Source of the DNA: Epiperipatus broadwayi
Taxonomy: Eukaryota > Onychophora > Udeonychophora > Euonychophora > Peripatidae
NCBI GenBank assembly: GCA_028023455.1
Contig: JAQFVV010000021.1
Span: 5,732,853 to 5,796,852 of the forward strand
Direction: 5' to 3'
DNA: 64,000 nucleotides
The number at the start of each line of letters is the position of its first letter. Within the stretch, counting starts at the first letter, position 1. Position numbers and translations under genes: made by a program. Of the stretch, positions 12,851-25,568 are shown piece by piece. The notes under the pieces are model-generated. The model saw only the letters and a program-made list of their open reading frames with translations. It ran no database searches and was not told the DNA's origin.

Positions 12851-13439
12851 AATAACATATATAAATAATAGTAATAAACAATTTATGAATAGTTTTTTTT
12901 TGGGGGTATGGTTGTGGAATTATTTGATTGCTATTTCAGGATATGCTGTAGTTTTGAAAAAAAAAAAACCAACGTTGATCTGATTGTAATGTCTAATTTA
13001 TATTTAGTCCATATTTTATATGTTGCAGAAGTAATTGGAAAAAATAAAGAATGACTTAAAAGTGGTGAACTTATTTATTTTGTATGAGAAATAATAAAAA
13101 ATTATGTTTTAGGTTCAATTTTTATACCTGAAGCTGTGTCTCTAGATCCAAGATTAATCTATAAATTATCAGAGTTTTCTGCTACAAATTATGCTATTTT
13201 CAACAAATTAACATTAGATAATTTAGATTTTATACAAAACTAATTGCTTGAATAGAAGTTGAAAGATAATCATTAAATTTTTTTTAAAAAAAGCAGCTAT
13301 TATATGTATTTTTTTTAAGATAATGAATTTATTTTAAGTTTAAATTGATTATTGATGGATTGCAGATTTTATTCACATATTTGAAAGTTTTTATTTTTCC
13401 AGGGTGATTTGCCATTCTGGAATTAGTTGAAGAAAATAA
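12851..13439. other. AT-rich DNA, nothing recognised
   Basis: Only homopolymer runs (for example A12 near 12958) and AT-rich sequence. Confidence 0.4.
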
Positions 13440-14100
13440 TTAACTTTTATTAAGCTCTTAACAGATTGACATTTTTTATTGTTAGCTCTAGAAGCAGTTT
13501 TTTAATCAATGATCAGCCATGGATTTCAATATAAGATCTTTTACTAAAATTCAATAAATTGGACTTGATTTCTTAATAATTTAAGTTTACAAATGAAAAA
13601 CATTATTAAAAATTATATTTGAACTTTCAAATATTGAAAAAAAATGAAATCATAATGAGAAGAAAGGATATTTTTGTTATTTAATGGTGGGCAGGAAAAC
13701 ATTGTGAGTGATTTCAGAAAATCAATAAAATCTTCTCTCATTGAAATTTGTTTTTAAAATGCAAATGAATACATTTTAATCTTTGATAAATCTATATAAT
13801 TCTCTTTTAAGATATTAAAATTGAATTATAATTTTTAAAATATCTCAAAAGATTCCAACACTGCCAGTAATTTACGATAATGGTGTTACAAGATCTGTGT
13901 TGCAAAGCAAAATAAAAATATGTACAATTAAAATCAGTGTATTCACATATTGATTTGGTTTTAAATAATTAGTGTACAACTATTGTGTAAAAATAATCAA
14001 AACCATTTAATAAATTGAAAATTTAATGTTTTTATTTCTTCCAAAATTTTTCTCAAAGTATTCTTGAAATTGCAGTAAAAACCAGATTACAAAGAATAAA
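13440..14100. repeat. Dispersed repeat family, copy 2
   Basis: It matches copy 1 (11340-12190) in block order: ACAGATTGACATTTTTTATT, CAATAAATTGGACTTGATTT, TTTACAAATGAAAAACA, TGAACTTTCAAATATTGAAA, TACAACTATTGTGTAAAAAT and TATTCTTGAAATTGCAG. It is too decayed for a precise end. Confidence 0.5.
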
Positions 14101-16547
14101 ATCCATCAAAAAATGGCAGCAGAATTAAACGTAGGAAAATAGATTTTGATCTTTCCCAAACTGCTTGGAAAATACTGGCATTTTCAGATTTTTTTAAGAT
14201 TAACAAATCGATTTTTACTAGTTTATGGTTTTGGTGTTAAAAATAAATTAATAAGAATATCACTACAGTTATCCATGGAAGAGAGGACTAAAGTGGCAAA
14301 ACTACCACACCATTTCAGAAGTAGCAGCCATGTTAACTGTCAGTCTTTATACCAGCTAAATTAAGAAAATATCCTTTAAATATGCACTTTTACTGGGTTT
14401 TATATACTCTCATGAATTTTCTTTTTTTTTTTCAAATATAAAGTATCTAACATGCAAATACAAAAGCTTACTGACATTTATTTAGACCATTACCTACTTG
14501 CAAGATTATAATAGGTCAACCAAAAAATATATTTTCTTATTTACATGAATGTAAAAGTAACTAAATGTGGATATTTGAAGTATTTAAATTTCTTAAGGAA
14601 AATTTTGAATTACTATAATTGATTTTAAATAATTATATATAGAATACATCTTAAGTTCACAACTCCCCCAATCTTCACAATTAAATAAAATTACTTTTTG
14701 GTATAAACACATTATTTGAGTTGATCTTTTTGTAATAAACATTACTGATTTTAGATGTAAACAAAAGAAATCTCCAAGTAATGATATCCACAACTGTCTA
14801 AGGCTTTCACAATCTAAGAAATTAGGATATCAACATCATGGCAATCCTAATGATTCCTGAATAAATTTTTTGACACTGAATGTTTAATAAAAAATCCTTA
14901 GCATTCACACTTAGCAAAAACTAAAAGTTTCAAAGTTTCTGCATATAAAGTAAAACAAAGAACCTTTTCTGCCTTTATACATATTTCAATTAAGCAGATA
15001 TTTTTTTCTAAATAAAAAATACAATTTTTATTTGAGTTCCAAGCGAGAGTATGATCAAGTACAGGCAGTTTTTCAATTTATATGAATAAAACATCAACAA
15101 CTTTTAGCCTAAGTCAAATTTTTACATAATCATATTTCCATTTAGATGTTTATTTATCTTTAGGTATATTGCAAAATATGAAAATATTTTTTAATAAATA
15201 TAAGAGGTGTTCACATAGTATGAGCAAACAAGAGATAAGGTTATCTTTATTTGTATAAACCATATTGTGAATACTTTGCATTTTATATATGCCAGGAATT
15301 GTTTTGGACAAGTCTGGACTTATATTAAGATGGATTCACAAAAATATAGGATTGCTTGTTCAACAGCTTTTGGTCTTTATTAATCTATAAATGGATTATC
15401 TTCAGAAAAGGTTCTAATGTTAATTCTTGAAATAGACACTGCAATAGAAGAACGTTAACACCTAGTTGATTAAAAAACTCATATTTTTGAAGTAATAATG
15501 TCTAATGCAGCAGATTATATATCAAAATTTATATATATAACAGATAGATTTTTATCCCTGTTGTCTACTAATGTATATTACTTTCTAATATATTTTATAT
15601 TAATCCTCTCATTGTGATTTAATAAAATGTGTATAATGATGTTACTTCCTCCAATTGCTTTTCCTATATCCAGTCATGAATTCTCTATTTTTGCTTCTGA
15701 TATTGGTTGCCCATAAATTCACTTGCACAAAAAAATATATTGTAGTTATATTTTTGGTCAATAGATGAAGCTTCTTGTATTTCAAAAATTTATATCTATA
15801 ATTGTAAAATGAATGTATATAGAAAGAGCAATTAATTGGAGTTACTATGTGTAAAAAAAGCTTAAAAAGTAAATATTTCTTGTTTTTTATTACTTAAAAT
15901 TGTTTAAATTGTTAAGAGCACACAATTTTAAGAATGATTTTTATTGGTAAAATATTGTTTCTTTTTTAGTTGTAAAAATCATAATATTTAGCTCATTTTT
16001 TGATTATCTATAACATGATAAAGTTGTTTAAGGCCTATCACAATGACAATATAATGACAGAGATAAATTCCAGGACTTAAAAATGGACCATTCAAAGAAA
16101 GTTTGTTCCAATGGTAATGTCACAAATGTGGGCTTGGAACTGATCTGTGAGTAAATTGTAATCATTGTGGTGTGAAGATTGTTGGGCTGCTTTCAGATTT
16201 AAAATATGTAAACACATTTTGCATCAATAAAGATTCTGTTAAAAGTAAAGTTGTTCTTAAAATTATTTTGTCTTATTTCTAAGGTATTAATCAGATTACT
16301 TTATGTATGTTTCAAAGAAATAAAAAAAAATAAAAATAACAGTACACATTGGGAGGATTAACAAAAAATATGATTGGTATGTAAGTTCTTTTATTTAGTG
16401 TCATTGTATGAATATAGGAACTCAAGTGGACATCCTTATGAAATATTAGCTACTTAACACATTATTCTCCTAAATATTTTAATATCTCTTATTAATTTTG
16501 AAAGTATAAACCTTATTTTTCTCATATAAGTGCAATACAATTTATAA
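14101..16547. other. AT-rich DNA, nothing recognised
   Basis: No supported gene. Open frames at 14146-14364 (+) and 14593-14793 (-) show no domain, and I treat them as chance. A somewhat less AT-rich segment near 16020-16200 has no recognisable homology. Confidence 0.4.
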
Positions 16548-18380
16548 CAGACATGTTAAACTCATTTACCACTGAAGGCCATATGAACTATTAAACATCA
16601 AGCCATGGGCCACATTGCAATGAAATACAGAAATTAAATGAAAACACATTTTTATTATTAACATTGTAGTTTTGCATACAAAATAACATTTGACAAAATA
16701 TAACTATGTTAACCCTCCTGTACTCTGACAGATTTCTTTGTTCTCATTAGATTTAAGATTTCAACTTCCCTTTAATATTTAACCATTGTTATTTACCAGA
16801 ATGTAATAAATTTGACCTAAATTGAGAGATATGTTTGTTCAGAAATTAAATAAATTTTAAAAAAATCACATTTGATTTTGGAAATTATTTTAAAAATTAG
16901 ATTTTAATCAAAACAATATGCTGACATATCACATTTCAGGTGGAGCAGATTCAATATGAAAAATGAACAAAATCTTCTTTGTTTGATATTTGTTTTAAAA
17001 ATTTGACAAATCATTTTTAATACCTAGTAAATCTATCAATTTATGCTTTAAAAATTTAAAACTTTTTCATAATTTTTATATTTCTAAATATTATAATAGA
17101 CTGTTGTAGTGACAACATTTCTAGACAGTTGTATTTTCTGTGACCTTAATCTCCATAGTAATATTACACAGAAGAATATAGTTTTTTATATTTAAAAATA
17201 AAACATTTCTGTAAAAAATAATTATGTAATAATATATTTTTTTGCATTTCTAATAATTTTATGTAATTATGAGACAAAAATAATTATAAACTTTTCCTAA
17301 AAATCAAATTTTTAGACCATTGTAATATTTTCTCGAAATAATCTCACATAGTTCAAGACCTCCAAACATACAATAACTAGGCATCAATGTGTAGTCTCAG
17401 AAACTTTGAAAGTCTCGCTTATTCAATTATCCTTATATCTTTTTAATTTTTTTCAAATTAAAATATTTGAAAATAAATATACACAAATTTTAAAGCTGTA
17501 AAAAGAAAATGTTAGCAAAATTTCTCAGTAGAGGGTGAATAGCGTAAATTTAATTTTTAGATTTCTCAGAGATTGCTCTGTCACTTGAGTAAATTGGTTG
17601 ATTAAAAACCAAATATAAAGTACGGAAGCCATTTTCCAAACCAACATCAATTTAATTTAGTAATATTGCATGTTTTTTGAAGAAACTTGGCAATGTTTTT
17701 CATTAACCAACTCTACAAAATTTGGTTGGATTTGTTGAGCTGCAGATACTTTTAAACTTGATTATATATGTTGGTCCATTTGTCTTGATTTTTCCACAGT
17801 CTCATAGTTTTTTAAAATTGAAAATAATTGTTTGCACAAATATGTGCTGCTGAACATAGAAAAAATATGCATAATGGCATGCAATATATTGGAAATTAAA
17901 TAATTATAGAAATTTGGATTCCCAACTTCTATATATTTTTATTTCAATATGGAATCACATTGAATTTCAATTAATTCCAGTTCCAAATTATCATCCACAG
18001 TTTCAACTCCAATTGATACAGAGAAGTAAATAGATGAAATTGAGATTCATATTTTTTGAAATCAAAAAACATTCTTTTAAATTTATTTTCTAATATTGCA
18101 GTTTAATTAGCACAGTCTGAAAATTTCAACCCTAGTGCTTTTGCAATAGAGACTAACGACATTTAAAATGAGATATATTTCATTTTGAAGTTGTTTATTC
18201 CAAAGTAATTATTTTTGTTTGAAAACATTAATATTGTCAAATAACATAGTGATTATATAATGTTTATTTTGTAGTTTAAGATTAAGCTGACTAAGATAGT
18301 TTGTAATGTCAACTGAAAAAGCCAGGAAATTTATCCATTGATTACCTCACAATATTCCACATGTATAATTTTTTGAGTTA

Positions 18381-19897
18381 CTGTTCTATTACCTCATGTA
18401 AGCCACTTGATGGCATTACTTATATGCAAAAACATAAACGTGCCATTTATGCGGCTTCCACCAGCTTTATTTCTATGCGAAAGCACAGAAAAAGGCTGTT
18501 TTGGTGGCTGGCCTGCTGCTTCATGTTACACACTTTATCCCAATGCTCACAGTTCAAAGTTCACTACAATATCATCTGAGGTGTCTGAACTTCATCTGGC
18601 CACAACTCTTCAAATATTCATGTCAAAGTAATTAGCTTACAAATCATCTGACTTACTATTACCTCCTAACAATTGTAAACCCGTCGCCATGCTTCCCTAC
18701 TCAATGTGGAATCTTCAAAAAATTAGGAAAGGGCATGTCCAAACAATATTCTGACCAGCTCACATTTGCATGAGAACATATCCTCAACAAATAAAATGGC
18801 TGACTGCAAAACTGAGCCATTCAAATGGTGCCAACTGATATCCACAGAAGCTGGTACAGTGGCATTTTTGTAGGACAACAACTTACTCCTACACCCCAAG
18901 AGATGTGTGTTCAGCAAAAAAATGAGACTGGAGATGTTCAAAACCATCTCACAGTTCAGATGCAAGTCCCATTCCTGTCGGTGAAATTGTTCTCTTCGAA
19001 AGGAGACCTGCTTTGATGGCTCCAGAATTCCGTTTGTTTTGAAAGCCTTAGTGTGAACCAGGTTCAGGAATGAAGCATGCTTTGGTAGCTTATGTTCATT
19101 ATTTGGTTTGCCCATTTAGGAGGAGTTCACTACAGGCATCTCTAGTATTTAAGAATTGACCAATAAAGTATTTCGGAAAGCAATAGAACATAGGCACATG
19201 ATACCAATTACTACACAGAACTTCAGATAGTCAAACAACCTTATTAACAATAATATATAGCTATATCATCCAATGTGTTACTATGCTACCAAAAAAAAAA
19301 CCAATCCATTATGAAATGAATAAAAAACCCTTTTTCCTTAAAGACATTTAATTAATTTAGATGTGGGTATTATACCAGCATTTTATTCTTAGCATGAGTA
19401 ATTATTAATAGCTCTTGTCGTTGAACTATTTATGCACACAGATCTGATTCTTATTGAATCTATAAATGTATAAAAAAGATATTCCAAAGATTAAATTAGC
19501 AGACATATATATATAACTATTGCTTTCTAATGTGTAATTGATTAATACATATCTGGCTTGATTAAGTATACATATATAATAAATATAACTTGCCTAATTT
19601 ATTTACAAACGAGTTCCACCTTACATAGCAGGGTGAGAGTAAAATTTTAAGGAAAAAATTGTTTTGAACTTATATTAATTTTTATCATCCAACTTCTTTT
19701 CATTTATATACACATATTCTACATCATCAACTAAATAACAAATAAACATACTTGTTGATTTTGTAGATACGCTAACATACATTAATATATAAAGATATTA
19801 AAAATTAATTTTTATGCCGGCACCCATTAATGTTATATTTCTGTGTTTTTGCATAGCATCAACACTATCATGCAGCTGACATGAGTTAATAGAACAG
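18381..19897. mobile_element. DNA transposon nested inside the hAT transposase
   Basis: The hAT reading frame is interrupted here. The insert begins CTGTTCTATTACCTCATG and ends, read inward on the other strand, CTGTTCTATTAACTCATG. Similarity between the inverted ends continues for about 70 bp (both then contain TATGCAAAAACA). TA lies at both borders (18379-18380 and 19898-19899), which would suit a TA target duplication of a Tc1/mariner-like element, but I recognise no transposase of that kind. The GC content rises between 18400 and 19130, where a 130-codon minus-strand frame lies. The superfamily remains open. Confidence 0.7.
18723..19115 (-). pseudogene. Unrecognised 130-codon open frame in nested element
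   Basis: The frame starts with ATG and predicts MGKPNNEHKL... to ...LFGHALS. It includes a hydrophobic stretch near residues 58-72 (NISSLIFLLNTHLLGC). Base composition here is less AT-rich than the flanks, which suggests former coding sequence. The opposite strand is also partly open (18825-19016), so the coding strand is not certain. I do not recognise a domain. It could be the remains of the transposase of the nested element or captured sequence. Confidence 0.3.
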
Positions 19898-21169
19898 TAT
19901 CTTTTTTGATTTAAAAAAAAATAGTAATGTCATTCAGCAATTTGAATAATCACTTCAAAACATTATGACTGGAAAGCCATTTAATATCTGTATAATAAGG
20001 AATGTCAGTATATTTACTACCTACATTTTCTAGAAATTCAACAAATTGATAATCACTAAAAGCATATGCATGAATATAATTTACAATTTTAGTGACATTT
20101 TTTAGCACATGTCCAATATTTAAAGTTTTCGAGTACAATGTTTGCTGATGAATAAGACAAGAAAAATGTTAAAATTAGTTATTACCTTCTTCTTTGCATT
20201 TTTTAAAACTTTAAGAACACCAGTTATGGTAGGATCACCATCAGTGGGAAGAAAAGCTAGCCTTTTTAATGGTAAAATTGTATTGAATCAAAACTTTCAT
20301 AAGATTGTCCAAAATATCAACACCTATAGTTATATCATGCATATGAATAAGGTTTAGAAGTTCTTCACTCACTTTCAAGTTTACTCATATCCATGAATAA
20401 AAACATCTAATTGAGCTGTATTCAATGCATCAGTATATTCATCAATTGCAATGCAATAAGTCTCAAAAATTATTGATTCTAGTTGATTCCTTAAATTCTT
20501 GGTTATATCATTAATTCTGCTAGCAATGGTATTCTGGACACAAAATTTCTTCTGCTTTAACAATGCACTCATGAATAAATTCCCCTTCAGCAAATTGTTT
20601 TGATTTACTTGCAGTTAAGTGTATCAATAAATAGCTAGTTAACAGCAGCCTCATTATTCTCAGTAGGCTTGGTAAATAGATTTTGTTGTTTTCTAAGTGT
20701 CAGTTTTAACTCTGACATTTTATCTTCTTGAAGTTTCCTAACATATTTGTCATAACATTCTTAATGATTTGCAAGTGCCTCTTGAGATTATATTCTTTAC
20801 AAGCTGTGATAAAGTTTCTACATATCAGACATAAAATTTTATTTTTTTCTTCAATAAAAAAATATTGTAATTGCCATTTTTTTTTTTGAAAACTGTGATG
20901 TTCTTCTCCAATGCCTAATTTTTTTATTCATACTGGTAGAAGGCTTCAATAATATTATGATTTTTTAATAATTTGAAAGAAAACAACACCAGTATAGTTA
21001 TGTTCACATTCAGTGCCCAGTTAAAGTATTAGAGTAAAGCAGACCCTACCAGCTTTATGGAAATCTCAGAAATGCTGTGCATGCACAAGCAATAATACAC
21101 CTCATATGTTTAATACATTCTGCAGAATAATGCTGAATACATTTGTGGACACATTAGTGGACTTAATCT

Positions 21170-21345
21170 GTAAAAAATTTATTAGTTTCATGCTCCCATA
21201 TCAAAGTGCTTTAGATTTGCCTATATATTTAAAAAAATAGGTTGAAGATAGAAGTGGGACACTCTTAATAAAGTCGAATCTTGCGTTTAGGTTTGTAGAA
21301 ATCTGTACTGTAATAAATTAAGCACTCAAGATGCATGTATTAAGG
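21170..21345. repeat. Repeat shared with 44190-44335
   Basis: TTCATGCTCCCATATCAAAG, AGATTTGCCTATAT and AGGTTGAAGATA here correspond to TTCATGCTTCCAAATCAAGA, AGATTCACCTATAT and AGGTTAAAGATA near 44.21-44.28 kb, in the same order. The copy lies inside the hAT element near its right end. Its family is unknown. Confidence 0.45.
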
Positions 21346-22110
21346 TTATAGCCTTATTTAAGTATTATGTGCTGACATTGTGCTTAATAAGAATTAATAT
21401 TTACAACATTTCATAAAAATTAAAATGTTTTGAAGTGTGTTTTCTTAGTATTTGTAAGTCATTCTGTTTATTAAGCTCGCCATCAATTTTTTTTTTTTGC
21501 AATATACAGTTTTGGGGGCATCAAGTATTTATTTTTTACATTTTATTTTACTGAATATACATTAGTTGTTAAGTTTAAAAAAATTTAATAAATTGATTAT
21601 AAATTCCATTCAGAAGCTTTATTTCAATTTTTTAAATTTATATTATAATGTATAAACAGCGACACACTGTGATCATTGTCATAGTTTATTTATATTTATC
21701 ATCTTTGTTTTTGTCACTGGAATTTTTATATTAATAAGTTGATTTAAAATCAAAATAAATAAACAAATAAATTGGAAATATTATAATTAATTTTTGCAAA
21801 ATTTTTTCTTATTTTAAAATAATAATAAAAAACTGTAAATATTAAATATGACTCATATTTGTCAGCCATTTTGTTTTTTTAACATTTATTGTATGCCCCT
21901 GAAATAGTATGTTATTAAAAAAAATCATCTGCTAAACTTGGTATGTAGGATAATGCACAAGTACCATTTATTTAATTCATTTCTGTATGTATAATCATAA
22001 TTCAAAAAATCTAATATTGTCAAAAAATATATGACCATTGTGGTTACCAATCTGAGAAGACCATAAATTTTTTGACAATGGTATCCATGTTTGACATGCC
22101 TGACTTATAA

Positions 22111-22892
22111 TAATGAGCCCCCATATTTTACATGGTTCTTCAGTTTGAAAATAAATAAAAGAATGAAATGAATATTTTTTTTTTTGCACTTTTTATTCTT
22201 TTTAATACCTAATTTAAAATGTATTTGATTTTATTTAAAAAAATTGCTAGAATGTGACAGTAAACAAAGGTTACAGTATTTAACCATTTAGTTCATTGAT
22301 TCTATTATGAGCAATGTGTATTCACAGAATACAAAACAGTACATTTAGGAGAATATGACAAAAATTAAATAATAATGATAAAAAACGCATAGTTCAAATA
22401 ATTAATGTGATGCTAGTTTTTTTATGGCAATCTGTGATGTATATATTTGAATTTGTTATTTTTTGATATTTGAATATTATTCTAATGTTTTTTTAAATTC
22501 TACTAATGTATTATTTATTTATAGTTACAATATTTTTTTTTAGTATGAAAGATACAACTTATGAAAATGGAGCATATAGATGAAAAGGTTGGGAACAGTT
22601 ACCTTAGACTATCCAACACCTTTCAAATGGAGAACTTAAACACGAATGCAATTCTAAATTTAACCTGGTAAATTAAGTTGGTATGAGCAAATAATCAACA
22701 GTGACACATTAAATTGGTACTGAACACACGATCTGAAATAGACTCAATAGCAAATTAAATTTCCACTGACCAGTTGATATATCAGAATATCTTATTGCAT
22801 AGACACTTTAGTTTGGTGTTAGAAAGAAAACTTAATATGGTAAATAATTCTTAATATTATTACAACATACCAAGAAGATGTGGCTAATATAA
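22111..22892. other. AT-rich DNA, nothing recognised
   Basis: No supported gene between the hAT element and the microsatellite. Confidence 0.4.
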
Positions 22893-22893
22893 A

Positions 22894-23023
<130 letters not shown>

Positions 23024-23079
23024 TTTAGTTATGAATGAATTTAGGAAAATAATTAAATCAGTAGGATATTAATTAATAA

Positions 23080-23295
23080 ATCAATCAACCAATAAATATT
23101 TTTTCTTTTACTCCTTTCAAAAATGGTCTCTATTTATAGTTCAACTATGTTCTGTGATAATGTGGGAATTTATAAATATTTAAGGCAATCAATCAACCAA
23201 TAAATATTTTTTCTTTTACTCCTTTCAAAAATGGTCTCTATTTATAGTTCAACTATGTTCTGTGATAATGTGGGAATTTATAAATATTTAAGGCA
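23080..23295. repeat. Perfect 108-bp tandem duplication
   Basis: 23080-23187 is repeated without a difference I can see at 23188-23295; each copy begins ATCAATCAACCAATAAATAT and ends ATATTTAAGGCA. Identity over 108 bp implies a recent event or an assembly artefact. No gene is involved. Confidence 0.95.
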
Positions 23296-23489
23296 TTATT
23301 AATATTATATAATCAAAATAACACTGTATATTTTTTTGGAATATTTATAACTCTGTATATATTTATAGGAACATATTTTGAAAATGACCACAAGAGATAG
23401 TCAAAATGTAAGTGGAGATTAATAGTATAAGATATATATATATATGGAAAAGAAGTTTAGTTTATGAAATAAAATAAGATATATAGTCA

Positions 23490-23600
23490 AACGTTGTTAG
23501 CCGAGAGGTCATCGCAGCCGCCTTGCAAGCAAGTAGTTGGTTGCAGACGGTTGTGGGTTCGCCTTCCGGCCGATGCTATGACACATGAAAAAAAAAGAAA
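23490..23600 (+). repeat. tRNA-derived SINE, relatively well preserved
   Basis: The head reads GTTAGCCGAGAGGTCATCGC (A-box-like, reminiscent of tRNA-Leu or tRNA-Ser), and about 40 bases later GGTTGTGGGTTCGCCTTCCG (B-box-like). It is GC-rich against an AT-rich background and runs into an A-rich tail (GAAAAAAAAAGAAAGAAAA). The A-rich tail and lack of a clean cloverleaf argue for a short SINE of tRNA ancestry rather than a working tRNA gene. It is the least decayed tRNA-like element in the window. Confidence 0.65.
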
Positions 23601-25034
23601 GAAAATATATATATAAGTAAAATCAAATAAGTGGATTATTTACATATATATAAGGTAAATTTTAACCAGATTTAATTAATGTTGCCATAAATTACATATA
23701 TGATAGCAAGCAGGACAGAATAAAAAGTTTACCTTTTATTCTTCCAGGATTAGAATGATTAAATCAATGTGACTTCAATTTTTGCAAGAAAGAATTGAAA
23801 AGTTTAGTTTGATAAACATTTCATTACAAAGAAAAATAGAATCAAATTATTTGAAGTTCAAATTTTAAACGAAAAATTAACAATCCCTCCCCAGTTTTTA
23901 TTTTTTATTTTTAATATTTTACTTAAGTTGAAGAATCTTTTAAGATAAATAAATATCTTTTATATTTAATAAATTTATGAAGAAAAAAAACATAAAGCAT
24001 TCAATTTTGTAAATCAAATTTTTGAATTTAATAAAATTGAAGTATTTGATAGACATTTCTGAGTTTAGTTTTTAATAGTTGATGGATGTTTGTTGCTTAC
24101 GAGTTTCTATAAATATCATTTTGAGCCTGCTTATAATTTATCATTAATTTAATAAGTGTAATGCATAAAACTCTTTTCAAAGTTAGATCAAAGAGTAAAA
24201 TTTAATAAAACTTTGAAATTTCAAAAGAAAAATATTTAATCAAAATTTTCTAAGTAGGGAAATCTTTGTTTCCCTTCCCATTTATCGATGTTTGAACAGT
24301 CTGTTATTAGTAAGATTAAAATTAATATTTAATTAAAAATAAAGAATTTTTTTTTCTAAATTATATAAAACTATTATTTCTTAGTTTAAAGATATTTAAT
24401 ACTGTATATAATTATTAAACAAAAACCAATAGCCATACAAATTAAAATTAAAAAAAAAAATGGAACATTACCTTAAATATTGGATTATATTTTTTAAATA
24501 TTAAAGCAAAATATTTTAATTATAATTATAAAATAAATGAAAATCCTACTTTGAGGATAGTTGGCCAATAATTAACAGTTGTGAGTCATCAATGTAAAGA
24601 AATGGAACAAATTGTCTTAAAATATTATCGCTATATATGTAAGCAAACTAAAAACAAGCAAACAAACCAAAAAGAAAATATTATTACAGTGGACTCATCA
24701 TATTCGCTATATTTGGGTTCAAACCCCCTACCACGTGTTACAAGGTTGTTTACAATGTTGTATAGCTATTTTCCTATATATGTACAATATAAAATCTTAT
24801 CATATGCATATAAAATTCAAAATACTTTTTAATATATATTTAATACGACTTGAAAATTATGGGACATAAACAAATTAAGACTATAAACAAAAATATTTTT
24901 TTAAAAAAATAGAATAATGTGAAGAGTACATATATTTGCATATTTATTTCTAGTGTTTGTGCGTACGATCGCTCAAGCGTTCTCATCAACAACAACAAAA
25001 TACAACAAACAAAAGAGCAAATAATATTAAAATT
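23601..25034. other. AT-rich DNA, nothing recognised
   Basis: No supported gene. An 83-codon + strand frame (24581-24832) has no domain. GGGTTCAAACCCC at 24716-24728 resembles a B box but has no matching A box. Confidence 0.4.
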
Positions 25035-25116
25035 ATTATAATTTACATTCATATCGGCCTTTCAAACCAATTGTGCACAATTGGTTTGAAAGGCCGATAT
25101 GAATGTAAATTACAAT
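25035..25116. repeat. Near-perfect palindrome without spacer, 82 bp
   Basis: The sequence is symmetrical about 25075/25076 (TTGTGCACAA at the centre). Arms of about 41 bp contain ATATCGGCCTTTCAAACC and its complement, with one mismatch seen near the ends. It lies about 100 bp beyond the 3' end of the L1/Tx1-like element. It would extrude as a cruciform, or fold as a hairpin if transcribed. Confidence 0.95.
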
Positions 25117-25568
25117 TATATGCAGACGCTATAAAAATAAATGCTTATTTAAAATTATTATAGTTTTATTATTATTATTAACTATTTATTAATAATAATA
25201 ATTTTTAATAATATGATGATGTCAAAGAACTTTATTCAATTTCAAAATAATTACATATTTACAAAGATCATAGGTTACATCACAAGTATACATCAATATG
25301 GTTACATATAACTGATTAGGAAGTATATAAAAGGTTGCATAGAAATTAACTATGATTATATATATATATATCAAAAGAAAAAAAAGGTTACATAAATTAA
25401 TACAAGTTACATAATGTTATATAATTCTTTAGTATCTACTTTTTTTTTCCAAAGGCATTTAAGATTATATACATATATAAAGGATATTGCTCTTGTTGCA
25501 ATAAGGTTATATCACCTTAGCACTGTTTCAGTTGTTGATGTATTAAGGACCAGGTATCATGAAAAATG

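Larger units (their letters stand above)
17655..20931 (-). pseudogene. hAT transposase pseudogene (ZBED5/GTF2IRD2-like)
   Basis: The transposase cuts and rejoins DNA at the hAT ends. Starting from an ATG near 20931, the minus strand gives a BED-type zinc finger (LCLICRNF then EYNLKRH, about 20780-20865). Next come the segment CIAIDEYTDALNTAQL (about 20410-20455), TDGDPTITG (about 20240) and YYTDIKWLSSHNVLK (about 19955-20000). After the nested insertion the frame resumes with VDITNYLSQLNLKLQNK (about 18290-18345), LELELIEIQCDSIL (about 17950-18000) and the hAT dimerisation domain FSSTYLCKQLFSILK (about 17815-17860), ending ELVNEKHCQVSS near 17670. The order and spacing match ZBED5/GTF2IRD2-like hAT proteins, which I know from the family. 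Without the insertion it would code roughly 580 residues, normal for the family. Several stops and frameshifts make it non-functional. Confidence 0.85.
16548..22102 (-). mobile_element. Decayed autonomous hAT transposon, 5.55 kb, with nested insertion
   Basis: The left end starts CAGACATGTTAAAC and the right end, read inward on the minus strand, starts CAGGCATGTCAAAC. These are hAT-type terminal inverted repeats. Just outside lie ATTTATAA (16540-16547) and ACTTATAA (22103-22110), 7 of 8 bases identical, as expected for the 8-bp target duplication of hAT elements. Inside is a minus-strand transposase pseudogene with BED finger and hAT C-terminal domain. Removing the nested element at 18381-19897 leaves about 4.0 kb, a normal length for an autonomous hAT. 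The TIRs have diverged and the transposase has many stops, so the element is old and immobile. Confidence 0.85.

Noticed and set aside
18361-18631. Two overlapping + strand frames of 72-74 codons
   Set aside because: They begin at the terminal repeat of the nested transposon and have no domain; different frames overlap.
23490-23600. A functional tRNA gene
   Set aside because: A- and B-box-like motifs are present, but the anticodon arm and acceptor stem do not pair properly and an A-rich tail follows; SINE is the better reading.
24716-24728. GGGTTCAAACCCC as a tRNA B box
   Set aside because: No A box at the expected distance and no cloverleaf.
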